From a virus: 20,302 nt of DNA. The notes beneath the pieces are model-generated. The model ran no database searches and was not told the DNA's origin. It saw only the letters and a program-made list of their open reading frames with translations. The stretch is from the IMG/VR virus record IMGVR_UViG_3300031951_001508, positions 1 to 20,302 of that record; one strand, written 5' to 3'. The position numbers and the translations under genes are program-made. This document shows positions 1-8,700 of the stretch, in pieces. Position 1 is the first letter of the stretch, and every line of letters begins with the position of its first letter.

Positions 1-831
1 ATCTTTATAACCCAACCCATTGATGTGGTTTTTCAAAACTGAAATTTTAGTTCTGATAGCATAAGACACTGTTCTACCATTTTTAGTTGCCGTGATGTGA
101 TTGATACCTGCGTTCTTTTGATTACCAAATAAGAAAACAAGAGCTGAAGCCAACCAAAGTGCTTCACCACCTTTTGCCTTAATTGTTGGTTGTCCAAAAG
201 GATTATCAGGTAATTCAACCCAAGGTTGATTAACTACCACCAAAGTGTTGGTATAAGGGTAATCTTCTTTACGTGATTTAGTGATACGAGCTTGGATACC
301 CATACCAATCTTGTCAGCCAAAACTGATGCGTTGTGTTGTTTACCACCTTTACCATCAAAAGTCATCTTACAAGGAATAGAACCTACTGAATCCCAAAGG
401 AAACAAAGTGAATAAGGAATATTTCCTTTTTCTTGTTCGTCCAATAACTCATTAATATAATCAGTTACTTGTTCAATGTAATCAAAGTTGTCGTTAAAGA
501 TGAATTGACCATCCCACTCACCATCAGTCATCTCCGCCACCAAACCGAGTTCAACTGCGTGGTCCCAACTCCATTTTTTTTCAGTGATAATGAAAACAGG
601 CAAATGCCCCTTCTTCTGAGCAGACACAGCGGCTTTGACAAGTGCAGTCGTTTTTGAAGAGTTCGAGTGACCGAGGAACATGTTGATGTTACCCAAAGCA
701 GGACCAGGTAAACCACAACTGCTATGGAAACTTTCACCGACCTCATAAAATTCCGTTTCTTTGTATTTGGTCTTGGTGGAGTATTTGTTTTTAATCGCAT
801 CAAGAGAAAATTCTTTTTTCTTTATAGCCAT
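1..831 (-). CDS. uvsX: UvsX/RecA-like recombinase, 3' end cut by the window
   Basis: Strand-exchange ATPase that forms filaments on single-stranded DNA in phage recombination and recombination-dependent replication. I translated this frame by hand from the ATG at 829-831; it stays open for 277 codons to the window edge, so the C-terminus is missing. Seen: a P-loop GHSNSSKT at residues 54-61 (RecA GPESSGKT, T4 UvsX GPSKSFKS), a candidate catalytic Glu84 in ITEKKWSWD, a Walker B strand LCFLWDSVGSI with Asp147, and VVVNQPW, which matches the RecA NQ motif before loop L2. As in T4 UvsX, the residue before the P-loop lysine is not Gly. It lies downstream of gp32, its usual functional partner, separated by a terminator hairpin. 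No Shine-Dalgarno is seen. The RecA/UvsX family call is firm; UvsX rather than cellular RecA is inferred from the phage context and the P-loop. Confidence 0.93.
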   Translation of the reverse strand, partial: MAIKKKEFSLDAIKNKYSTKTKYKETEFYEVGESFHSSCGLPGPALGNINMFLGHSNSSKTTALVKAAVSAQKKGHLPVFIITEKKWSWDHAVELGLVAEMTDGEWDGQFIFNDNFDYIEQVTDYINELLDEQEKGNIPYSLCFLWDSVGSIPCKMTFDGKGGKQHNASVLADKIGMGIQARITKSRKEDYPYTNTLVVVNQPWVELPDNPFGQPTIKAKGGEALWLASALVFLFGNQKNAGINHITATKNGRTVSYAIRTKISVLKNHINGLGYKD

Positions 832-869
832 AAATGTCTATTAGTTTAATTGTTTGTAATAAAAATAAC

Positions 870-908
870 AAAGGTTGGACACTTTGTGTATAATTGTGTC
901 CAACCTTT
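870..908 (-). terminator. Rho-independent-like terminator after gp32
   Basis: A perfect 13-bp inverted repeat (870-882 with 896-908, AAAGGTTGGACAC on the plus strand) encloses a 13-nt loop. Read on the minus strand it starts 6 nt after the gp32 stop codon and is followed by a T-rich stretch (GTTATTTTTATTA). It should end gp32 transcripts and partly insulate uvsX. The loop is long for an intrinsic terminator, so some read-through into uvsX is plausible. Confidence 0.8.
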
Positions 909-914
909 TATAAA

Positions 915-1757
915 TTAGAATGGTAAATCACCATCTGGTTCGTCGTTAGCTTGTGGGTCTACGATTGTAGATGAACCCCCCATAGTAATTTCAGAAGCCT
1001 CACTTCCGTAAACGTACTTACCTAATTCTTGTGACCATCTTGGTGTTTCTCCACGAGCAATAGCTTCAAGATATTCAACAGGTTTTTTAGAGTAAACATC
1101 AGCCCAAGTAAGTGGGTCTTCAGTCCAAGCCTTAGCAGTTTCAGCATCTGTGTGAACAGGTGATGGGTCGTCATGCATTACAGTTTGGATAACTGTATAA
1201 GTTGCACCTTTAGGAGTTTTTGCTTTAGCCAACTCAATGATTAAATCACGTCCGTTAACAGGGTCAGTGATATCACCTTTAGCTTTCCAAATAGGGATAA
1301 TTTTATCAAGGATACCTTCGTTCTTGTAATTGTGTTTAAAACGCCAGAACTTAACTCCGTCCGCTTCGTTATCACGGTCAATTACTTTAACAATATAGAA
1401 CTTACGAGGCTTGTAAGATTTAGCAAGTTCTTTATCTGACTCTTTACCTGTTGACATTAATTCATCATGAATTTCAGTCAACGGTGAACGCTCGTTGTCG
1501 TTCTTACCTGGGTCATAGATTTTATTCCATTTACCTTCAACTTGTACTTCGTGATACCAAACTTCCTTAAAAGGTGATGACCCATCAGGTGTTGGTAAGA
1601 TACGAAGACGTTTCTGTCCAGAGTTTTCATTTTGCGTCAGAATCGCCGCAAAATATTTTTTCATTCTGTCTTCTTGAGACATTTTGTTTGCAGAGCTACC
1701 TCCACTTTTCGCTTTTTCATACTGAGCGAGTACAGCATCTAAAGAATTTGTCGCCAT
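915..1757 (-). CDS. 32: gp32-like single-stranded DNA-binding protein
   Basis: Protein of 280 aa (T4 gp32 is 301) that would coat single-stranded DNA during replication and recombination. Seen: a basic, Gln/Lys-rich N-terminal segment to about residue 35; a core with KRLRILPTPDG, EVWYHEVQVEGKWNKIYDPG and RKFYIVKVIDR, resembling the OB-fold core of T4-like gp32; and an acidic tail ending DEPDGDLPF, like the C-terminal partner-binding tips of gp32 and bacterial SSB. There is no cysteine anywhere, so the zinc site of T4 gp32 (three Cys and one His) is absent. The ATG at 1755-1757 is preceded by an A-rich leader without Shine-Dalgarno. It has its own promoter (1789-1817) and terminator (870-908), so it is a monocistronic unit. 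A more distant phage SSB family is possible, but length, order and neighbouring uvsX favour gp32. Confidence 0.85.
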   Translation of the reverse strand: MATNSLDAVLAQYEKAKSGGSSANKMSQEDRMKKYFAAILTQNENSGQKRLRILPTPDGSSPFKEVWYHEVQVEGKWNKIYDPGKNDNERSPLTEIHDELMSTGKESDKELAKSYKPRKFYIVKVIDRDNEADGVKFWRFKHNYKNEGILDKIIPIWKAKGDITDPVNGRDLIIELAKAKTPKGATYTVIQTVMHDDPSPVHTDAETAKAWTEDPLTWADVYSKKPVEYLEAIARGETPRWSQELGKYVYGSEASEITMGGSSTIVDPQANDEPDGDLPF

Positions 1758-1788
1758 TTTGTTTGTATAATTTATTAGTTAATATTCA

Positions 1789-1817
1789 AGTATAAGTGTG
1801 TCAGCCGTGATAGTCAA
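1789..1817 (-). promoter_or_regulatory. Near-consensus housekeeping promoter for gp32
   Basis: On the minus strand TTGACT (1812-1817) is followed after 17 nt by TATACT (1789-1794), one mismatch from each sigma-70 hexamer at ideal spacing. The same stretch also fits the Bacteroidota pattern TTTG, about 20 nt, TAnnTTTG: TTTG (1815-1818), 20 nt, TATACTTG (1787-1794, one mismatch). The predicted start near 1782 gives a leader of about 25 nt. This is the only promoter of this kind I see in the window, fitting expression of gp32 by unmodified host polymerase. Confidence 0.72.
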
Positions 1818-1818
1818 A

Positions 1819-1839
1819 TTTGAAATTTAGAATTTCAAA
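1819..1839. repeat. 9-bp perfect inverted repeat beside the gp32 -35 box
   Basis: TTTGAAATT (1819-1827) and AATTTCAAA (1831-1839) are perfect inverted copies around a 3-nt centre. The dyad covers the stop codon of the 223-aa gene (1827-1829) and ends one base from the -35 hexamer of the gp32 promoter. It could be an operator, or a weak hairpin at the end of the upstream late transcript; no U-run follows, so it is not a standard terminator. Confidence 0.5.
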
Positions 1840-2498
1840 GGTTTGTATTCGTCAGGTTCTTGATAGTCATTGAACGTACCTTTAATTTCTGAAGGTGTAA
1901 AATCCTCAACTTCATCGGTAGTTAAAACATATTCATTTTTTCCTGATTTTTCAATATCTTCTTGTTTGTCAACAAAGAAATCTGTTAGTTTCTGATTAAA
2001 TGGACCTGAATCCAAGCTTCTTAATTCTAATTTTTCTTGTGGAGTTTTTTCTCTGTATTTTTCAATTTTAGCCTCAATATCATTAAGTTTAGAAAAAATA
2101 TTTTCCATGTCACCTAATTTAGATTCCAAATTAGAAAGTTGACTGAAAAGATTATTAAAATATTCTTCTTGTTTTGTTTCAATATTTTGTTGTGATTTTA
2201 CTAAATCAGTAATTTCTAATTCTTCAGTTCCTGTTTCTTCTGAACCTTCATCACCAACTTTTTCAACATCAGGGTCGTTTGCCACATCCACAGGTTGAGT
2301 CTCAGGAGCCGGAGGTGTTACTCCCGCTTCAGGTGCTGGTGGAGTAGCTCCCGCATCAGGTGCCGGTGGTACATCACCACCCGCTAATGGGTCAGTATCC
2401 GCAGGTGCCGCAAATGGGTCAGCTTCTTGCTCTAAAATATAATTATTGATTTTATTATATCTTTTTAATTCTTCTAAAATTGTTTCTGAAATTGCCAT
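1827..2498 (-). CDS. Unrecognised acidic coiled-coil protein, possibly structural
   Basis: I do not recognise this 223-aa protein. Seen: a helical N-terminus (residues 1-25, ILEELKRYNKINNYILEQE); an Ala/Pro/Asp-rich linker (about 26-75) with 9-residue repeats PPAPDAGAT, PPAPEAGVT and a third degraded copy; an acidic stretch (DVEKVGDEGSEETGTEELE); a heptad-like coiled coil at about 95-150 (QQNIETKQEEYFNNLFSQL onwards); and a charged C-terminus ending YKPLKF. There is no signal peptide, membrane segment or cysteine. The start follows the stop of the 74-aa gene by one base, so the two are probably translated together from the same late-type transcript. Linker plus coiled coil suits a scaffold, virion or adaptor protein that trimerises or extends, but that is inference from shape only. 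Confidence 0.7.
   Translation of the reverse strand: MAISETILEELKRYNKINNYILEQEADPFAAPADTDPLAGGDVPPAPDAGATPPAPEAGVTPPAPETQPVDVANDPDVEKVGDEGSEETGTEELEITDLVKSQQNIETKQEEYFNNLFSQLSNLESKLGDMENIFSKLNDIEAKIEKYREKTPQEKLELRSLDSGPFNQKLTDFFVDKQEDIEKSGKNEYVLTTDEVEDFTPSEIKGTFNDYQEPDEYKPLKF
2305..2385 (-). repeat. 27-bp in-frame tandem repeat, three copies
   Basis: Units at 2305-2331, 2332-2358 and 2359-2385 align as 27-bp repeats encoding 9-residue Pro/Ala blocks. The two copies at 2332-2385 are closest in protein (PPAPDAGAT, PPAPEAGVT); the one at 2305-2331 has drifted after PPAPE. The stretch is noticeably more GC-rich than its surroundings. Confidence 0.75.
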
Positions 2499-2499
2499 T

Positions 2500-2724
2500 T
2501 TACCCGTTAAGTAATTGTTTGAAACCTTGAGTAGTTTCTACGTTTATTTTTTTATTGGTATGAAGAGTATTGTTTACTCTTTCAATTAGACCGTCTTTCA
2601 TTCTGATTGTGTAACAATCACCAGTATCTAAATCACAAACTTCTTTAAAACCATTACCTTTATCTGTTTCAGTAATTCTTGTACTTTTTCCAAGATATCT
2701 GTCTAAAATTTCTTTTGTACTCAT
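2500..2724 (-). CDS. Small unrecognised protein upstream of the coiled-coil gene
   Basis: A 74-aa protein I cannot assign. Seen: a helical start (MSTKEILDRYLGKSTRI), a beta-like middle GFKEVCDLDTGDCYTIRMKDGLIERVN with two cysteines seven residues apart (CDLDTGDC), and a Thr/Lys/Gln-rich end. There is no membrane segment or signal peptide. It starts at the ATG 2722-2724 with the octamer TATTTATA 11 nt upstream, and its stop is one base before the next start, so it heads a two-gene unit with the 223-aa protein. Placement directly after the baseplate hub suggests a late or virion-related gene. It is accepted as real because it fills the gap exactly, has its own leader motif and has a tight junction with the next gene. 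Confidence 0.6.
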   Translation of the reverse strand: MSTKEILDRYLGKSTRITETDKGNGFKEVCDLDTGDCYTIRMKDGLIERVNNTLHTNKKINVETTQGFKQLLNG

Positions 2725-2735
2725 AATCTTTTTAT

Positions 2736-2743
2736 TATAAATA
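2736..2743 (-). promoter_or_regulatory. TATTTATA late-promoter-like octamer (74/223-aa unit)
   Basis: The coding strand reads GATATTTATAATAAAAAG, 11 nt before the ATG. The first 14 bases of the motif, TATTTATAATAAAA, are identical to the copy before the tail tube gene (17576-17583). Proposed late promoter element; the match to other gene starts is seen, the function is inferred. Confidence 0.5.
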
Positions 2744-2769
2744 TCTGTTTATTTTAAAATTATTAATTA

Positions 2770-5700
2770 TTAAATAGGGATACCCCTATAAATTTCAAAC
2801 GCTCTTTTTATTTTATTAATTAAACTTTGGTATTCGTTTACATTACCTGTTCTATAATCATCAAATATTGTTGGTGTTTGTATAACTTTATTGTACGGGA
2901 AAAACTCTATCCATATTCTTGCAAATTCATTAGCAAACACATCCACATCAGTTATGTTAGTAACCTTATCAAAATAATTTTTATACGCAGCATTCATAAA
3001 TGTATGATGTAATATTTGGCTTGCAAATACGGCATATGATTGGGTATAGTTATTAGTATTAGTCAAACACTGAAAATAATTTTTGTTTTGGTCGGTTAGA
3101 AAAAACCCTTTTAAATTACCAGGGTAATCATAATCTAATGTTATACCGGCCATATTATTTCCGTAGTAACTCAACTGTGGAATTTCACCTTCAATACCTG
3201 ATTCAACCCATATTGATGCAAAAATACAAATTTTAGTTTTATTAGATGTCGGTAATAATAATTTTATACTTTGGGCAACAACTATTGCGGACACCGTTTC
3301 ATTACCTCCTGTAAATTTAACATAATTAATATACGCTTCATTTTTAGTACACTCTATAGATGCGTTTAAAATTTTTGGACCAACTAATGAATTTGTGATA
3401 GCGTTTTTGATTTGTGATACATTACCCGTAGTACCAACACCTGTAGAACCTTGATTCTTATATGTATTACCCAAATTTGTAAGTAATTGTTTTTTTATAG
3501 TTTGGAATAAAGAGTCAACTTTAGGTAAAGTAGGTGCGGCTTGTCTTGTACCTGTAAAATTAGTGTTAAACTCATCAAGCCCAATAGTGTGTTGTACTTC
3601 AGTAATAAAATAAGAACCGGCAAATAATGGGATGTTTCTTAAAACAAAATACATAGACGGTTGAATCATAACATTACCCATACTAGTAACAGATGCGTTA
3701 TAACTTCTAGTCTTATATATGTTATATAAACTAACATTTTGTGTTGATGTTTGTATACCTGTACTTGATTGTGCCAAATTGTATTCCGCCATTAATGATT
3801 CACTTGTGGCCTTTCCCAAATCTTGACTTACACTAATACTTTTGAAAACTCCTTGGTTTTGTAATTCAAAATCTACGGCGAATCCAACTACTCTATTTTC
3901 AAGAGAATAGTTCCTTTTTTGGTCTGAACTAATCGCTATGGGATTTTCTGCACAAACACTAATGTCTAATCCATCATCTTTGTAACCATTAGTTTTGTTT
4001 TTATTATCTAATTGTTGTGATGGTTTGTCAACATATACATTTAACATTTTTGGTTTTGAACTTTGGTAATCTACAGTATCAAATGTCCCAAATAAATTAT
4101 TTGCAAATTCGTTAGGAGCCGTTTCATTACTTTCTAAATCAATATCACCTGAAGGTGTTTGTCTACCATAAAAGTTAATATAAGAAGGAATAAGAAAACT
4201 TACAAAGTTATGGTCTTTTATAATTGACCCCACAACTGTAAAAACATTAGATTTTGGATTAGCCCCTTTTAAATAAGAATTAACTTTAGCAATATCAACA
4301 TATATATCACCAACATTCCTATTACCCCTATCTAAAAATAAATAATCCCTAAATAAAGGTGCGTCTGAATTATTATCTGTTTTTATATAATCATTACCAG
4401 CAATCCATTTATCATTAATCGCTTTAAACATATCATACAATTCAACTTTACTTTGGAATCCTTCTAAAACAGAATCAATAGTTTGTGGATTTGGTTCATT
4501 AACACCTAATTTTTTTTGTAGTAATGTTATAAAATTTGTAAAAGTTTTTCCTGATAAATCAGAATAGTTAGATATGAAATTACTAACTCTATTTTTAAAT
4601 TCTACTGGATTACTACCACCTCTGATAGCATTAGCACCATAAATTTTTATTAATTTTCTGAATGTTTTAATGTTATCAACAGTAAACCCAATATTGAATT
4701 CCCTGAAGAAATCAGTAAGATAATTTGATGTTGCGTCATAGTTTAATCCATCAATAGTTGAAAAACCTACGTAAAGTTTCATGGTTTTCCATTGTGTTGG
4801 ATTGTTAGCCAACGAATCTTGATATGTTATAACCCCGCTAGTTGGGACACTATCGGGTGTTGTTTCGTAGGTCCTTATTTGATATCTATTTACAATTTCG
4901 GGTGATGGATTTAACGACAGAATGTTAAATAAATTTTTATCAAATCCTAATGGATTAGATTTTTTATATAAAACATCGAACCCTAATTTTGAATTAATAT
5001 AATTTTTAAAATTGTTTTGTTGGTTTAAAGACAAAGATTTAATAAGTTCATTAGTATTAATACTCCCATCAAAAGCAGAACTTAAAACATCTATTTTCAT
5101 TAAATTTTTAAATAAATTTTGTAAGTTGTCAGAATTGTTTGGTGAACAAAAAGATAAAAATTCTTTTTCAAAAATTTCTAATTCATCAAAATCAAACACT
5201 GAAAATATGTCTTCGATTGAAGAATACCCATCCTCATTTAAAATTTCAAATGTTGTTTGTTGTTTTTGTTCCGAATTAACTTTTTTAAAGTATTCAGTCG
5301 TAGTCGGTTTAACAAGATTTGTAGTATTAAAATAACCGTAATTTGGAGCCGCCCAAAATAGACGGATAGCACCGTTATGTACATTTGGGTTGTTTAAAAC
5401 TGAAATAGTATTATTATCTGAATTATCAAAACATTCTTTTTTTGTTTGATTGTCAATACTTCCAAAAGATGGACATACATAGTAAAAATCTTGATTTTCA
5501 GCTTTTATACAAACTGTCCAAGTTTTTAAATTTATGCTGGGTTTATTGATATCTGTATTATTACCATGTAATAAAATTACTCTACCTTCATCAAGAGCGT
5601 TTTGAAACGCCACCTGAATTTCATTAGTTGAAGTAACTGTTGGTTCATAAACGTATTCAGAATTATATAATCTGTAGAAATCGTTTATTAATTTTGGATA

Positions 5701-8700
5701 AAACCCTACGTTAATATTTTGATTTGAAGTTTGATTTGAACCTAAAACAAAACTAACTTGACCAAATGTTGTTGCTGTTAAAACATATGTAGTTGCCGAA
5801 TCACCATTAATTGGGTCATAGTTGTCAATATAGTTAAAGTCAGACCAAACTGTGTCCAAAATATCAACATTAGATTCCACATAAGTTTTATACCTATTCC
5901 ATATTGAGCCTAACTTTAAAATCCAGTACTTCGGTAACCTGTGTATTGCCCCAAACTTTTTAAGTCCTGCGAATATAAAATCACTTTCAACATCCGCATT
6001 ATTTTCAAATGACAGATATCTTTCACGTAGTGTTGAAAAAGGTAATCCGTTTAATAAAAGATATGCTGCGGCTTTAAATGGATAACCTTCAGTTCCCGAA
6101 TCTACATAATTTGTAATACCTAATTGTAAGGAGTTAACAAAAAATGGAGTGTTTAAAATTGATGTGGTTTGTTTATTAGTGAATGTTGAATCAACATAAT
6201 TCAAATTTCCTTCAGTTGTTACAAATTCATTTATAGTTCTACTATTATAGAAATTTTGTAAATCAATCGGTAAATTTATTTTATTAGTTAACCATTTATA
6301 AGTTACAACAGGTCTTAATGTTTTTTTATTCCCATTATTACCAAAAACAGACGCTTCCGTAAAATTTGTAACTTTTTTAATTAAATTATTATAAAAAATT
6401 GATTTTTGTGTTTTATTAACTTCAGTAAATTTGAAATAAGAATTACCACCGGCTAAATTAGTGTAATTCCAGTTTTCAAATGTAAAAGGATATGTATCAA
6501 CAAAATTTATATCATTATGTACATTTGATTCAATGTAGTTTGTAAAATTTTTTTCTTTTTCAGGTTTAATTTGAATAACTTCTAAATCCCTATCATAAAT
6601 TTGATTTTGATTCAAATTTATTTTATCATCTAAATATTGAGTAACAAATATCCCTTGTGAATATTTGGTAAAATTAACTAAAGCGGTTTGTAATTCTTGG
6701 AAATAATTTTGTTGTGTATAATCTGTAGTTTTAAATCTAAAAATTAAACTTGGAGCATTTTCTTTATTACCTGAAATTAACGACTGAAAAACGTTTAAAC
6801 TTTCAATATCAGATATATAATTAATCACATTTTGATTAGTTTGTTCAGTATTGTCTCTTTGGAATCCATTGTTAGAGCATATTGTTTGTATTCTTTCCCA
6901 AATTTCATATAAAAACAATACGTCTTCTTTGATTGAGTAAGGTGTGTTTGTTGAAATTGTGTCAAATGATGAAACTAAAACCCTATTAACTCCACTATTA
7001 TTATCAAGTGCAGGATTAGGTGGAATTTCTCTTTGTAAGTAACCTTTCAAAAATTCTTCAACAAATTCGACTTCAGGCCAAATTGTATAATCGTTTCCTT
7101 TTGTTGTTGAAATTACAGAAGTATCTCCCGGATATTGGATTTCAAATTTTGTTTGTCCGTTTACATTTTTTTCAACAAAATACTGAGGCCAAGGATAAAC
7201 TGGTGAACTTGATGACGGGGAATCGTTGTTTGCAAGTTTTTTTATTTCACTGTTTCTTGCCAACCAAGCGTTTTCATGCACATCTTGTAAAAGTCGTAAA
7301 AAAGCTTCCGCAGATGCCATAATTACAGCAACAATATTTCTAACCGTAGGTACAAATCCTAAACCACTAGCATCTTTTATAAAATTACTTAATTCTGTAG
7401 TTAAATTTTCTTCAATAGTTGTTTTTTTACTTTCAAGAATTTTATTCAATTCATAAGATTGTGTTAAAAATCTATTAGGACCGTCAAATAAAAATAAAAA
7501 AGGTAAATTTGTTTCTCCAAATTTATCGTTAGCATCATTAAGTTCATCACTAATACTTGTAACTTGTGCCGGTGTGGTGTATCCTGTAGTATTTCTTTCT
7601 TTAGCGGTTTCTACAAAATCAATTAAATCAATTGCATTTTCAAAATCAATTACAACACTATCAGTTCTTATTGGGTTTTCAATTTTAAACTCCCCACTTC
7701 CAAATGTTTGGTTATTAGTTAAATTCAAATTATTTTGAACTACAATAGAATTTAATTTTGAAAATTGTAAATTTAATTTTTCTAAAACAACTGTATCAAA
7801 AGTTTGAAAATTTGATAGTTTCCATGTATAGATTTTATATCTTACATTATTAATTGGTTTAGTAACAAAATAATTTGTTTGGTCTAAGTTTAAATTAAAA
7901 AAAGAACTAGTGTAACTATAAATTTGTCCTCGATAAACATCTAAATCTTTAGAATATGTATCAATATCATTTAAAGGTCTTAAATTTGCCTGACCAAACT
8001 GTGATAAACTAAATGTTATAAAATTATCTAATTTTGTTGATAATTGTTGTACTGTAAGTTCAGGAAAATCTTTATCTATTAATCCTAAGTTTTTATAATC
8101 TTTATATACTTGTTGAATTGTTTGATAACCTTTTTGTGTTATTGCCTGCGTGACAGTATTTGTTTGGTTTCCGGTATTTTGATTTTGTGATGTTGGTGTT
8201 CTTTTAACATACATTTGAGGAACCGCAAAAAGTTCCGCCATGGTTATATCAGTTAACACATTAAATTTGTAACCAATCATCGTTAAATTAATATCAAAGT
8301 TACCATTACTTGAATTAAACGATGATGTAAATTTTTGTAGAATTAATGGGTATCTAACAGCTTTACCATAATATCCTTTTAAAGTTAAATAAAATGTAGG
8401 ATATGGTAAATTAAAAAAAGCAGAGTATGGAGAATTATCACCACTTTCGAATAACGCTCTACCTTTAACATCCTCTAATGTAATTGTTACCGTAGGTATA
8501 TAACTCATACCAACCCTATATGATATGGATTTCATACCTAAAAGTTGTGAAGATATTTGATTCTGATTAACTGTTGTGTCTTGTATACCAGTCCAATCAG
8601 TAGTAAACTCACCAGAACCTTTTGGGTTCAAAAAATTCATTGAAGCTAAAGAAATAGTTGTGACAGTACTCTTATCAGTACCAGTTAGTAATCTACTTCT

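Noticed and set aside
528-803. Open frame on the minus strand inside uvsX, 91 codons
   Set aside because: It is a shadow: the uvsX frame is open through the whole region and carries the RecA motifs.
843-871. Possible promoter for uvsX on the minus strand (TTGTTA, 17 nt, TAAACT)
   Set aside because: Only four of six bases match in each box in a very AT-rich gap, and the -35 part overlaps the terminator tail. Read-through from gp32 explains uvsX expression equally well.
5012-5335. Plus-strand open frame of 107 codons opposite the hub gene
   Set aside because: The protein is low-complexity, without a recognisable domain, and lies wholly within a continuous coding frame on the other strand. AT-rich antisense frames of this length are expected by chance.
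7020-7456. Two overlapping plus-strand open frames (about 100 and 76 codons) opposite the hub gene
   Set aside because: They overlap each other and the hub coding frame, have no leader motif and no domain; probably antisense shadows.
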